Source: CAZPMT01 sp964587655
Lineage (GTDB): Bacteria; Hydrogenedentota; Hydrogenedentia; Hydrogenedentales; SLHB01
Direction of reading: 5' to 3'
DNA: 57,923 nt
Assembly: GCA_964587655.1 (NCBI GenBank)
Contig: CAZPMT010000021.1
Span: 1 to 57,923, forward strand
Positions within the stretch are counted from its first letter, which is position 1. Each line of letters starts with the position of its first letter. The notes beneath the pieces are model-generated. The model saw only the letters and a list, made by a program, of their open reading frames with translations, was not told where the DNA came from and searched no databases. Shown piece by piece: positions 24,071 to 31,297 of this stretch. A program made the translations under genes and the position numbers.

Positions 24071-24772
24071 ATGAGCGAGAACAGATTGGAGTTGTTGGCG
24101 GCATACCAGAGGGACGCCCGCGCGCACGCCCAAGCGGCGCGGCTCTCGGACCCGGCCCGCGTGATCTACATGCTCGGACTTCACCTAAGCCAAGTGACGG
24201 GGACATCGGCCCTGGCGGTTGTATCGCAACGGTTGAACGGCGACGCGGTTCTGTCGCGCGTTGAAGGTGTCGAGACGTTCAAGGGAACGCCATATCAGGA
24301 CATCGTGCTTAGGGTAAAGGAAGTCATGACCGCGGCGTGTCCGTGTCCGGAACTCCGGGGCTTGTGCGTTGACCTCAGCACCACGGGCGGGGCAATCGGG
24401 GAAGTGTTTGACGCGGCGGACCTCCCCTATGTTCCCTACGTCATCGCGGAATCCGAACGCAGCGAAGCGGGCTGCGTGAGTCTCAAGGATCTCGTGGGAG
24501 TGTTACAGCGGCTTGTCCAAGGTGGGCGGTTCCAGATCCGCTCAGACGCGCCGGGGGTTGACGGGCTATTGAAGGAACTACGCGCATTCGAGGTGGCCGT
24601 TGACGGACAGCGGAAGGCAACATTCAGAGCGGGCGCAATGACGCCGGCGCGGGTCTTGGCGATAGGGCTTGCAACGTGGGATTGCTATTGGTTCCAGCAT
24701 ATGCTTTGGCCGGAGATCGACGAATTGCCCGCACAACGGGCCGCAAGGGCGCGATTCTCGGAAGGCTATTGA
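24071..24772 (+). CDS. Terminase-nuclease-like protein lacking catalytic residues
   Basis: The 233-residue product resembles the RNase H-fold nuclease half of another terminase type. The usual first strand, in which an aspartate precedes LGQ and a TAL block, reads LGLHLSQ...GTSAL with His38 in place of the aspartate. CVDLSTTGGAIGEVF (99-113) keeps Asp101. The usual DDLVLAVALACW end reads TPARVLAIGLATW, so both late aspartates are gone. It is therefore probably a non-catalytic binding subunit. AAGGAG precedes the ATG, nine bases after the terminase stop. The family link is from remembered consensus only. Confidence 0.6.
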   Translation: MSENRLELLAAYQRDARAHAQAARLSDPARVIYMLGLHLSQVTGTSALAVVSQRLNGDAVLSRVEGVETFKGTPYQDIVLRVKEVMTAACPCPELRGLCVDLSTTGGAIGEVFDAADLPYVPYVIAESERSEAGCVSLKDLVGVLQRLVQGGRFQIRSDAPGVDGLLKELRAFEVAVDGQRKATFRAGAMTPARVLAIGLATWDCYWFQHMLWPEIDELPAQRAARARFSEGY

Positions 24773-25029
24773 TGAAAGACCACGGCGACATAGTGATAAC
24801 GCCCGTCCTGCTCGACAGAGCACGCATGGCGGCGGCCTTGTGTCTGTCGGTGTCCACGCTCGACAACCTCTGCAAGCGGGGCTGTCCGTCAATCCATGTG
24901 CCGGGGACATCGAAGATCCTGTTTGACCCGGCGGATGTTGTTGGTTTTCTCAAGACTGCTCAGACGCCCAAGGACGGGCCGGACGCGGCGGCGATTCATG
25001 CGAAGGCGGCCCGCGTTTTCGGGTATTGA
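24772..25029 (+). CDS. Excisionase-like HTH DNA-binding protein
   Basis: The 85-residue product contains a MerR/HTH_17-type winged helix: ARMAAALCLSVSTLDNLCKRG, then a wing-like segment PSIHVPGTSKILFDPADVVGFL, typical of excisionases and small phage regulators. The ATG overlaps the previous stop (TGATG), so it is co-translated. With the integrase encoded just downstream, a recombination directionality factor or terminase-associated DNA binder (small-subunit role) are both possible. It is followed by 430 bp without a clear gene but with structured repeats. Confidence 0.75.
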   Translation: MKDHGDIVITPVLLDRARMAAALCLSVSTLDNLCKRGCPSIHVPGTSKILFDPADVVGFLKTAQTPKDGPDAAAIHAKAARVFGY

Positions 25030-25172
25030 GGCGGTCCGTGTCATTTCAGGCTATGGAACCCATACCTGGAAGGCGTTCGTGGCGTGGCGGGCTTCGTACA
25101 AGGGCGCAGAGGGCGGTTGCGGCCAAAGGAAGGACGGGTATGAGCAAGGGACCGGGCAAATGGCAACGGGCG

Positions 25173-25290
25173 ATCTTGGCGCACACAGTGGACGCCAAGA
25201 TGTGCTCTCCGCGCGCGCGAGGGCGAAAGTTTCAGCTTGGGGTCCACTGTGTGCCCCAAGCTGTGCTCTCCGCGCGCGCGAGGGCGAAAG
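25173..25290. repeat. Two hairpins with complementary loops, each followed by a 29-bp direct repeat
   Basis: Hairpin A has stem ATCTTGGC/GCCAAGAT (25173-25180 with 25194-25201) and loop 25181-25193. Hairpin B has stem CAGCTTGGGG/CCCCAAGCTG (25233-25242 with 25254-25263) and loop 25243-25253. All 11 bases of loop B are complementary to loop A. Each hairpin runs into an identical 29-bp repeat (25201-25229 and 25262-25290) beginning TGTGCTCTCC and ending GGGCGAAAG, so period and spacer are 61 and 32 bp. A short ORF with a ribosome site (ATG 25140) enters the region but looks truncated. Confidence 0.75.
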
Positions 25291-25294
25291 GGCC

Positions 25295-25323
25295 TTGACA
25301 GAATGGCCCGGACATGCTACACT
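25295..25323 (+). promoter_or_regulatory. Consensus promoter upstream of the integrase
   Basis: TTGACA (25295-25300) and TACACT (25318-25323) are 17 bp apart, one of the best sigma-70-type promoters in the window. It follows the second 29-bp repeat by four bases. Transcription would begin near 25330, exactly where the first strand of the predicted pseudoknot starts. Confidence 0.75.
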
Positions 25324-25329
25324 ACATGC

Positions 25330-25440
25330 GACGTAGAAAGTGCATTTCAATCGAATCGAAACCTACAGTTTGCGCCAGTCTTTCGGATGAAGACACGCCT
25401 TCGGGATGTGCTTTCTACGTCACCGTTAGACTGGCGCATT
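25330..25440 (+). ncRNA. Predicted pseudoknotted leader RNA of the integrase gene
   Basis: Two 11-bp perfect stems interleave: 25330-25340 with 25411-25421, and 25371-25381 with 25428-25438. This order (1-2-1-2) is a pseudoknot. The first stem continues for about five more pairs with two G-U wobbles. The integrase ribosome site (GGAGGG, 25447-25452) follows the last strand by eight bases, so the fold could control integrase translation. A cis-regulatory leader is preferred over a free small RNA because no terminator is visible. Confidence 0.6.
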
Positions 25441-25459
25441 TCTTTTGGAGGGACCTGAT

Positions 25460-26683
25460 ATGACGGTGAACATCACGGAACGGAAGCGGAAACGATGTAC
25501 GGCGATCCTGCTCGACTACCATGACGCGGACGGTAAACGTCATCAACTCGTGGTAGGCAAGGCGTCATCGCCAGAGGCCCTGGCGATCATCAAACGAGAG
25601 GCCGAACTCCGAGCGAAGGAGATCGAACTCGAAATAGCGAGGGGCACTCACAGGCCGAACATGGGCGAGGAGCTACTCGACGCGGCCTTCCTGGAATTCG
25701 ACAGTCATCTTGAGGCGTCCATGAGGCGCGAGGCCACAAGAAGACTGTACAGGGCCGGGATCAAGACGTTTGGGCGGTTCCTGAGAACCACACGAGCAAC
25801 GCGGTTACGCGATGTAACCGCGGATCTTGTGGTGAAGTTTCTACAGGAACGCCGGGCCACGCGAGCACCCAGTACCGTCAATGAAGATGTGAGGGCGCTA
25901 CATGTCGTGTTCCAGCGGTTCGTGCGGCGCGGTTTGATAGCGGCGAATCCCTTCTCGCACGCGGACGTGAAGGACGCCACACCTTCGGCGGAGAAGCACG
26001 AGCGGTGTTTCACGGATGACGAATTCGAGGCGGTGTTGGATAGAGTGGATAAAGACTACCGGGCGCTGTTTCTTCTCCTGGGTGAATCCGGTTTGAGAAT
26101 CGGCGAGGCGCTGCATTTGCGTTGGTGCGACCTTCACTTCGGACAAGACGGCGTCAACTGGCTTCGCGTGGAACCTCACGGCGGATGGGAACCGAAGACA
26201 AAGTCATCCGTTCGGACGGTTCCGATATCGCCCCGTGTCGAGGCCATGTTGCGCGCGCGGTTGTCTGGCATGGCGCGGTTGACGCCCACAGAGCGCATAT
26301 TCCCCTGTTGTTGGACCCGTGAGCGCATATCCAGGAACTTCAACGCGGCCTTGCAGCGTCTTAACCTACACGAGAAAGACGGCAAGGGACAAAAGCTCCG
26401 CGTCCATTCTTTGCGCCACTACTACGCGACGCGGCTTGTGAGAAGCGGCGCGGACCCGGCGTCCGTCCGTGACTTACTCGGACACACGAGCATCAGTGTC
26501 ACGAATCGGTACTTCAATGTTCCGAGAGGCGAGCTATTCCGGGCCGTGTCCGGCGCGTTCGGCGTCACAGAAAACGTCACAGATTCCACACGTTTGTATA
26601 CGTTTCCACAGGACGCTGTACGCAATAGGCCGGAAACGGTCTTTTCGCAAGTCATTGCAAGTCAAGCAGTTGCAACGGTATGA
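25460..26683 (+). CDS. int: Tyrosine recombinase/integrase
   Basis: The 407-residue product is a full phage-type integrase. An N-terminal arm-binding region precedes a core-binding SAM-like domain (about 70-170), followed by a catalytic domain with Arg213 (GLRIGEALHLRW), His316 and Arg319 (VHSLRH), His342 (LGHTSIS) and nucleophile Tyr351 (RYFN). It would insert and, with an excisionase, excise the element. The ATG at 25460 follows GGAGGG at eight bases; an in-frame TTG at 25445 precedes the ribosome site and is rejected. The gene ends 25 bp before the right attachment core. Confidence 0.95.
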   Translation: MTVNITERKRKRCTAILLDYHDADGKRHQLVVGKASSPEALAIIKREAELRAKEIELEIARGTHRPNMGEELLDAAFLEFDSHLEASMRREATRRLYRAGIKTFGRFLRTTRATRLRDVTADLVVKFLQERRATRAPSTVNEDVRALHVVFQRFVRRGLIAANPFSHADVKDATPSAEKHERCFTDDEFEAVLDRVDKDYRALFLLLGESGLRIGEALHLRWCDLHFGQDGVNWLRVEPHGGWEPKTKSSVRTVPISPRVEAMLRARLSGMARLTPTERIFPCCWTRERISRNFNAALQRLNLHEKDGKGQKLRVHSLRHYYATRLVRSGADPASVRDLLGHTSISVTNRYFNVPRGELFRAVSGAFGVTENVTDSTRLYTFPQDAVRNRPETVFSQVIASQAVATV

Positions 26684-26707
26684 GCAGTACTGCTCAAATA
26701 GGGGGCG

Positions 26708-27142
26708 TTACAGACCGTAATCGGACAGAGACTGACCCTTTGACGCGGCATACGCGCGCAGGTCGGATTGGATGAACTTCAGGCATGCGCCGATGACGAC
26801 CGCGTCGTCAAGGTATCCGATCACCGGGATGAAGTCCGGCACAACGTCGAAGGGGTTAACGAAGTATAGCAACGCGGCGGTGATTGCGGCGGCGGTTTTC
26901 CAGGGAAGCGGGTAGGATTTGTTCCACCAGTCGCGCAGCATGTCATAGAGCAGCAGGATCTGCCTGCCAAGCAACACGAAACGCCCCTTCTGCCCTATGA
27001 GCGCCTCGGCCTTCTTGCGGGCCTTGGGCTCCTTCGCAAGTACATGCTCCGCGTCTTCCTGATCCACCTCCTCGATGCCTTCCTTATAGGCGTTCTCGAT
27101 CGTTTCGATCTGTTGAGGGGTAAGATCTCGTTCCTCAACCAT
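26708..27142 (-). CDS. DUF1232 (YkvA-like) membrane protein
   Basis: The 144-residue product carries the DUF1232 signature YFVNPFDVVPDFIPVIGYLDD in and after a hydrophobic helix, preceded by an ~85-residue charged helical region. The family is widespread, small and of unknown function. The gene overlaps the end of the CPBP-like gene by 8 bp, so the two membrane proteins are probably made together. Its 3' end contains the right attachment core of the adjacent mobile element. Confidence 0.88.
   Translation of the reverse strand: MVEERDLTPQQIETIENAYKEGIEEVDQEDAEHVLAKEPKARKKAEALIGQKGRFVLLGRQILLLYDMLRDWWNKSYPLPWKTAAAITAALLYFVNPFDVVPDFIPVIGYLDDAVVIGACLKFIQSDLRAYAASKGQSLSDYGL
26709..26720. repeat. 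Putative right attachment core
   Basis: TACAGACCGTAA repeats the sequence at 17364-17375. It overlaps the last codons of the DUF1232 gene on the minus strand, so insertion here leaves that protein intact. It is 25 bp past the integrase stop. Confidence 0.55.
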
Positions 27143-28034
27143 TGAGACTCTCCTGTCCGGACATGGTCCCGGGGGCTTCCTTCGCAGTCACGTCCAGCTT
27201 GCCGAACATGAAGGTCATGGCAAACGCCAATACAAGGAATGCGGCTATCGAGACATTGTCGAAACCAGACTCAAAAGGCAGGAGGGTCGTGGAACTCACC
27301 ACGACGAAGGTCCAAATCGTCGTGGCCTGGCAAATGCAGCACCCGCAACAGATCGCGACGAGACCAAGGTGCCGGGAACGGTTCCAGACTTCACCCAGCA
27401 GGATGCTCAAGGCCGTCACCATCGCCAGGAGACGAACTGAATCCTGGAGCGGTGCGGCGCCTGGCGTCAAGAGCACAATCGGCAACATGGACAATCCCCA
27501 AAGGAGGCCCGTAATGACGTAAGCCGGCCAACGCCCGAGGGGCATCAGGCGCGGCAACAGGTATCCGCGCCAGCCATATTCATTACAGAGCATCATCGCC
27601 GCGTAGGCGGTAGGTCCAAGGACAATCGACAACACGAGGGCCTCGGCGAACAAGATCATCGGCATGAAGGGTTCCAGGGCGGGATCGATCTGCCATTGAT
27701 CGATGATCGGCGACAACAGCCCCATCAGTTCATTGAAGCCCCAATCGAAATGGACGTAGCCCACCAACGTCGCAACGCCATACGCCGCCGCGAACACCAC
27801 GGGTATCGCGAAGGCGATGCGGAAAGCCTTGCCCTTGGGAATCGGCCACAAGGAACCGGCCCTGTGTGAAGTTGAGGGCGAGATACTAGATGCCCCCCAG
27901 GCAGCCACGGCCGGAACCGCCAGGAGCGCATACGAAAGCGCCAGCGGCAATTGCGCAAATACGATCAGCGCCTCGATGGCATACGAGCCGATGAAGACTA
28001 CCGCCACGTACAATACGATGCCTTTGATATCCAT
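27135..28034 (-). CDS. CPBP/CAAX-protease-like membrane protein, catalytic residues lost
   Basis: The 299-residue product is polytopic (about eight hydrophobic segments) and keeps the CPBP landmark NEYGWRGYLLPRL. In active members this motif begins EE, the next helix carries a His (here LSMLPI, no His) and a third motif another His (here GCCICQAT). Most catalytic residues are therefore replaced, and it is probably a pseudoprotease with a chaperone-like or binding role. The ATG at 28034 has AGGAG upstream; a longer frame from 28097 is not supported. Overlaps the DUF1232 gene. Confidence 0.7.
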   Translation of the reverse strand: MDIKGIVLYVAVVFIGSYAIEALIVFAQLPLALSYALLAVPAVAAWGASSISPSTSHRAGSLWPIPKGKAFRIAFAIPVVFAAAYGVATLVGYVHFDWGFNELMGLLSPIIDQWQIDPALEPFMPMILFAEALVLSIVLGPTAYAAMMLCNEYGWRGYLLPRLMPLGRWPAYVITGLLWGLSMLPIVLLTPGAAPLQDSVRLLAMVTALSILLGEVWNRSRHLGLVAICCGCCICQATTIWTFVVVSSTTLLPFESGFDNVSIAAFLVLAFAMTFMFGKLDVTAKEAPGTMSGQESLNG

Positions 28035-28108
28035 CGGATGATTCGCTCCTGGTTGAGTACGATGCACACGATGCCAGAACGGCCCTCCCTTCTGCAACGC
28101 AGACGCGC

Positions 28109-29641
28109 CTATGGAAGGTTGACAAGACCCGCCGGTACAAACGGGCGTGGCAGTTCAAGGCCCTTATCCGTTATGCGCACCATCAGCTTGTGGGAGGAAA
28201 TGGCAATCGTTTCAATGATTGCCGCGTCAGTTTCCTGCCTTCCTCCAGGCTTGGACAGCGCGTATGGATAGCAGAGCAGGTCCACAGGGGACTCGCTCGT
28301 TATAGTAACCGTGCCGCCCTTCTCCGCCAAGTCATCCGCCGCTACGTTTATCCCCGGCGCATAGTGCAGCGGAAGCAATGCCACGGCGGGTATCGCCGCA
28401 CTGAACGGCGTTTCGTACGCGACGGATGCGGACAGGCACATCGGCGCCCCTACGTAATACTGGAAGTCCGGCAGAATGGCCAGGGGTCTCTCGACGTTTC
28501 CTCCAGCGCTTTCAGCGAACGCGGCTTGCTGAAAGCTCCGGGTCAGCGCGCTTGCGTGACGCCACGCGAGGACGGAGCGAAACTCCAGCGCGAAGAAGGC
28601 CACGCACAAGAGAGTCGTGAGTATAACGATCTGACGCCGCCACTTTCGGTGATCCATTATGCGATGGAACAGGCACACCAGGGCGATGTCGAAGAACGCG
28701 TTCGCCAGCAGGAGTTGCCCCCCGCCTATCATATGCACAGGATCGACAAACCTATCTCCCTGGAAAAGCCGTATCAATGCCGCGGAAAGCAGGCCGAACA
28801 ACAGTGCGGGCCTTCGCGCCTTCCTATATATAAGGAACAGGATGAACAAGGCAGCGGCAGCGGCCGCCCATCCCAGCACGGGATACTCGACAAGGGCGCG
28901 GGCGGTGGATGGCAGAAAGCCCAAGGGGTAGAAGATGAGATACAGGGGGCCAAACATCCCGGCTGGATCAAGACGCGCCAGGGAAAGAAGATCGGGCGTG
29001 AAACACCACGCGACGATGCTGAATGCCGTCGGCAGCGCCAGCCGAGCAAGGCGTCTCTCGCGGCGCGGTGACAAGAGCAATTCGAAGAAGATCAGCGCCG
29101 GCAAAAGCATGGCATTCTGAGACGCCGCAAAGACCGCGAGGCCGAACAGCAACGGCGCGAGAACGATGTTCCAGACGCGCGGCGCGAGCGCGCCCTCGAC
29201 GTACGCCGTCACAGCCGCCAGCGCCAGCAGGCAAGGGAGTAGATCGACGGGACCACAGAGATTGAGCACCGCCTCGCTGTGAACGGGGTTCGCCATGAAA
29301 AAGACCGCGGCAAGCGTACCGAACCACCACGGCCCCGCGATAAGCCGGTTCGTCAAGCGATACAACAGAAGCATGCAAACGTAAAGCAGGCCCAGATTTA
29401 CGCAGTGGTAAGCCCAGGCCGCATCGCCGAACAGCCGCACCTCGGAGGAGAGAACCCACCCCGCGAGACGCGAACCGCTCTCGTTTGGGTGCGCGAGGAG
29501 GATGTAGTCGCGGCCCAGCGGCCCGATTGTCAGGGACGCCCCATAGACAATCGCGACATAGACGGCCATCGCGACGGCATCAAGCCCCGAGCGACGCCAT
29601 CCGGTCAGGGGGGGAGTATACCCTCGCATGGGAGTTGACAT
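28109..29641 (-). CDS. TMTC-like multispanning membrane glycosyltransferase (GT-C type)
   Basis: The 510-residue product has about ten to twelve hydrophobic helices. The loop after the early helices, FMANPVHSEAVLNLCGPVDLL, matches the pattern HPVH.EAV...GRADLL of TMTC/O-mannosyltransferase-like GT-C enzymes that use lipid-linked sugars. The C-terminal ~130 residues are soluble and beta-rich. Substrate unknown; an extracytoplasmic glycan or protein modification role is inference. I chose the ATG at 29641; a TTG at 29650 and an ATG at 29629 are alternatives. The 29642-29934 gap to the divergent radA gene shows no gene. Confidence 0.7.
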   Translation of the reverse strand: MSTPMRGYTPPLTGWRRSGLDAVAMAVYVAIVYGASLTIGPLGRDYILLAHPNESGSRLAGWVLSSEVRLFGDAAWAYHCVNLGLLYVCMLLLYRLTNRLIAGPWWFGTLAAVFFMANPVHSEAVLNLCGPVDLLPCLLALAAVTAYVEGALAPRVWNIVLAPLLFGLAVFAASQNAMLLPALIFFELLLSPRRERRLARLALPTAFSIVAWCFTPDLLSLARLDPAGMFGPLYLIFYPLGFLPSTARALVEYPVLGWAAAAAALFILFLIYRKARRPALLFGLLSAALIRLFQGDRFVDPVHMIGGGQLLLANAFFDIALVCLFHRIMDHRKWRRQIVILTTLLCVAFFALEFRSVLAWRHASALTRSFQQAAFAESAGGNVERPLAILPDFQYYVGAPMCLSASVAYETPFSAAIPAVALLPLHYAPGINVAADDLAEKGGTVTITSESPVDLLCYPYALSKPGGRQETDAAIIETIAISSHKLMVRITDKGLELPRPFVPAGLVNLP

Positions 29642-29934
29642 CGAGGCCAAGTGTAATAATTCACCCGCCCAAAATCCACCATCTTCTCGAAAACGGGCGC
29701 GTCCGGTTCTTGCGTACCTCCTTGGCGCCTAGATTTCCGCTTTCGTGCTCGTTCGCGGCAGGGGCATCTGGTAATCGGCGTCCCTACCGCAAACGACGGG
29801 GTGGAAACGAAGTAAGCGAGAGCCGGATGAGCCTTCTGGATGAGAAACCCCTCTTGGGAGATGAAGGGCTTGGAACTCATTGTTGCATTGGTCCGGTGGC
29901 AGCAGTTAGCATGCGGTTTCAACGGGAAGACGAG

Positions 29935-31296
29935 ATGGGAAAGCCCAGGACGATATATGTTTGCCAGCAATGCGGGGTGCAGTCTCCTCGGTGGGCCGGG
30001 CGTTGCACGGAGTGCGGGGCGTGGAACAGCATCGCCGAAGAACAGGTTATCGAGGAAGGGGCGCATCTTCGGGCGTCGTTTGTCGAGGGGGCGCATCCCA
30101 TTCCCCTGACGGATTCGGCGGAGGGTTTGCCGGAACGGCTGTCGACGGGCGACGCGGAGTGCGACCGGGTCTTGGGCGGTGGTATCGTGCCGGGCTCGCT
30201 GACGCTTGTGGGTGGCGATCCGGGGATCGGCAAGTCGACGTTGATGCTGCAAATATCGAGGCGCGTCGCCGAATCCCTTGGCAAGGTCCTTTACGTTTCC
30301 GGCGAAGAATCATTCGACCAGACCCGTTTGCGCGCCCGCAGGCTCGGCGCGCTTAACGACAACGTCCTCTTGCTCACGGAGACGGCCATCGACGTGATTC
30401 GGAAGTACATCATGGGTGACGACTACGCGCTAGTGGTGATCGACTCGATCCAATCCGTGTATTCGACGCTGACGCCATCGGCGCCGGGCGGCGCGGTTCA
30501 AGTGCGCGAATGCGCGAACGAATTCCTGCGCATTGCCAAGGGGCATGGGGTGCCGATCTTTCTCGTCGGACACGTCACGAAAGATGGCAGCATCGCCGGA
30601 CCGAAACTGCTCGAACATTTGGTCGACACGGTCCTCTACTTTGAGGGTGAGGGGCGTCAGGCATTGCGCATCCTGCGGGCGGTCAAGAACCGTTTCGGTT
30701 CGAGCAACGAAGTGGCCGTATTCGAGATGACGCAGGCGGGACTTGTGGACGTGCCGAATCCCAGCGCCCTGTTTCTGGGCGAGCGCCCTAAAGGGGTCAG
30801 CGGGTCCGTCGTCATACCGAGCATGGAGGGAACGCGCCCGCTCCTCGTCGAGGTGCAAGCGCTCGTGTGTTCGACGCCTCTCGCTTCGCCGCGGCGCACG
30901 GTCACCGGGCTGAACCCGAATCGGATATCGCTTCTTCTGGCGGTCCTCGAGAAGCGGGCGGGGCTGCATTTTTCGGACAAGGACGTGTTCGCGAACGTAG
31001 TGGGTGGAGTACGGCTCGATGAGCCCGCGGCGGACCTCGCGGCGGCGCTCGCGCTCGCGTCAAGTCTGCGTGAGATAGCGCTTCCCGCGAATCTGGCGGC
31101 GTTTGGCGAAATGGGACTTGCCGGCGAGGTGCGCGCCGTGGACATGCCTCGGCAGCGCGTCGCGGAAGCGTCGAAGTTCGGCTTCACAAGGTGTATGATA
31201 CCGAAGAATTGTGCGGTGGACGTGGACGATCAGAATGTCGAGATCCTGCCGGTAAGCGGGATAGCGCAGGCGATCGAACTGGCGTTGGAGGGATGA
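29935..31296 (+). CDS. radA: DNA repair protein RadA
   Basis: The 453-residue product is a complete RadA: a C4 zinc finger (Cys10, 13, 24, 27), a RecA-like ATPase with Walker A GGDPGIGKST (93-102), the diagnostic KNRFG motif (251-255) and a C-terminal Lon-protease-like domain. RadA is a DnaB-type branch-migration helicase that processes recombination intermediates. The start ATG is decided by the zinc finger and by GGGAAGA upstream; the long upstream in-frame extension has no support. It is 1 bp from the disA start, an arrangement also common in Firmicutes. Confidence 0.95.
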   Translation: MGKPRTIYVCQQCGVQSPRWAGRCTECGAWNSIAEEQVIEEGAHLRASFVEGAHPIPLTDSAEGLPERLSTGDAECDRVLGGGIVPGSLTLVGGDPGIGKSTLMLQISRRVAESLGKVLYVSGEESFDQTRLRARRLGALNDNVLLLTETAIDVIRKYIMGDDYALVVIDSIQSVYSTLTPSAPGGAVQVRECANEFLRIAKGHGVPIFLVGHVTKDGSIAGPKLLEHLVDTVLYFEGEGRQALRILRAVKNRFGSSNEVAVFEMTQAGLVDVPNPSALFLGERPKGVSGSVVIPSMEGTRPLLVEVQALVCSTPLASPRRTVTGLNPNRISLLLAVLEKRAGLHFSDKDVFANVVGGVRLDEPAADLAAALALASSLREIALPANLAAFGEMGLAGEVRAVDMPRQRVAEASKFGFTRCMIPKNCAVDVDDQNVEILPVSGIAQAIELALEG

Positions 31297-31297
31297 G

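Larger units (their letters stand above)
17364..26720 (+). mobile_element. Candidate integrated phage-satellite-like element (~9.4 kb)
   Basis: The segment is bounded by the 12-bp direct repeat TACAGACCGTAA (17364-17375 and 26709-26720). The tyrosine integrase gene lies beside the right copy, which overlaps the 3' end of the DUF1232 gene; integration at a gene end is typical. Contents: a Cys-rich protein, three unknown proteins, primase-polymerase/ATPase, ERCC4 nuclease, terminase large subunit, terminase-nuclease-like protein, excisionase-like HTH and integrase, all on the plus strand. No capsid, portal, tail or lysis genes are present, so a satellite using a helper virion is the best fit (inference). 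The exact left boundary is less certain than the right. Confidence 0.65.

Noticed and set aside
25201..25290. A type I-E CRISPR array (29-bp repeats, 32-bp spacer)
   Set aside because: Only two repeats exist, the spacer is itself a hairpin and no cas gene is present. A 15-base part of the repeat also occurs on the other strand near 49253-49267, outside the element, so its GC-rich sequence alone is weak evidence.
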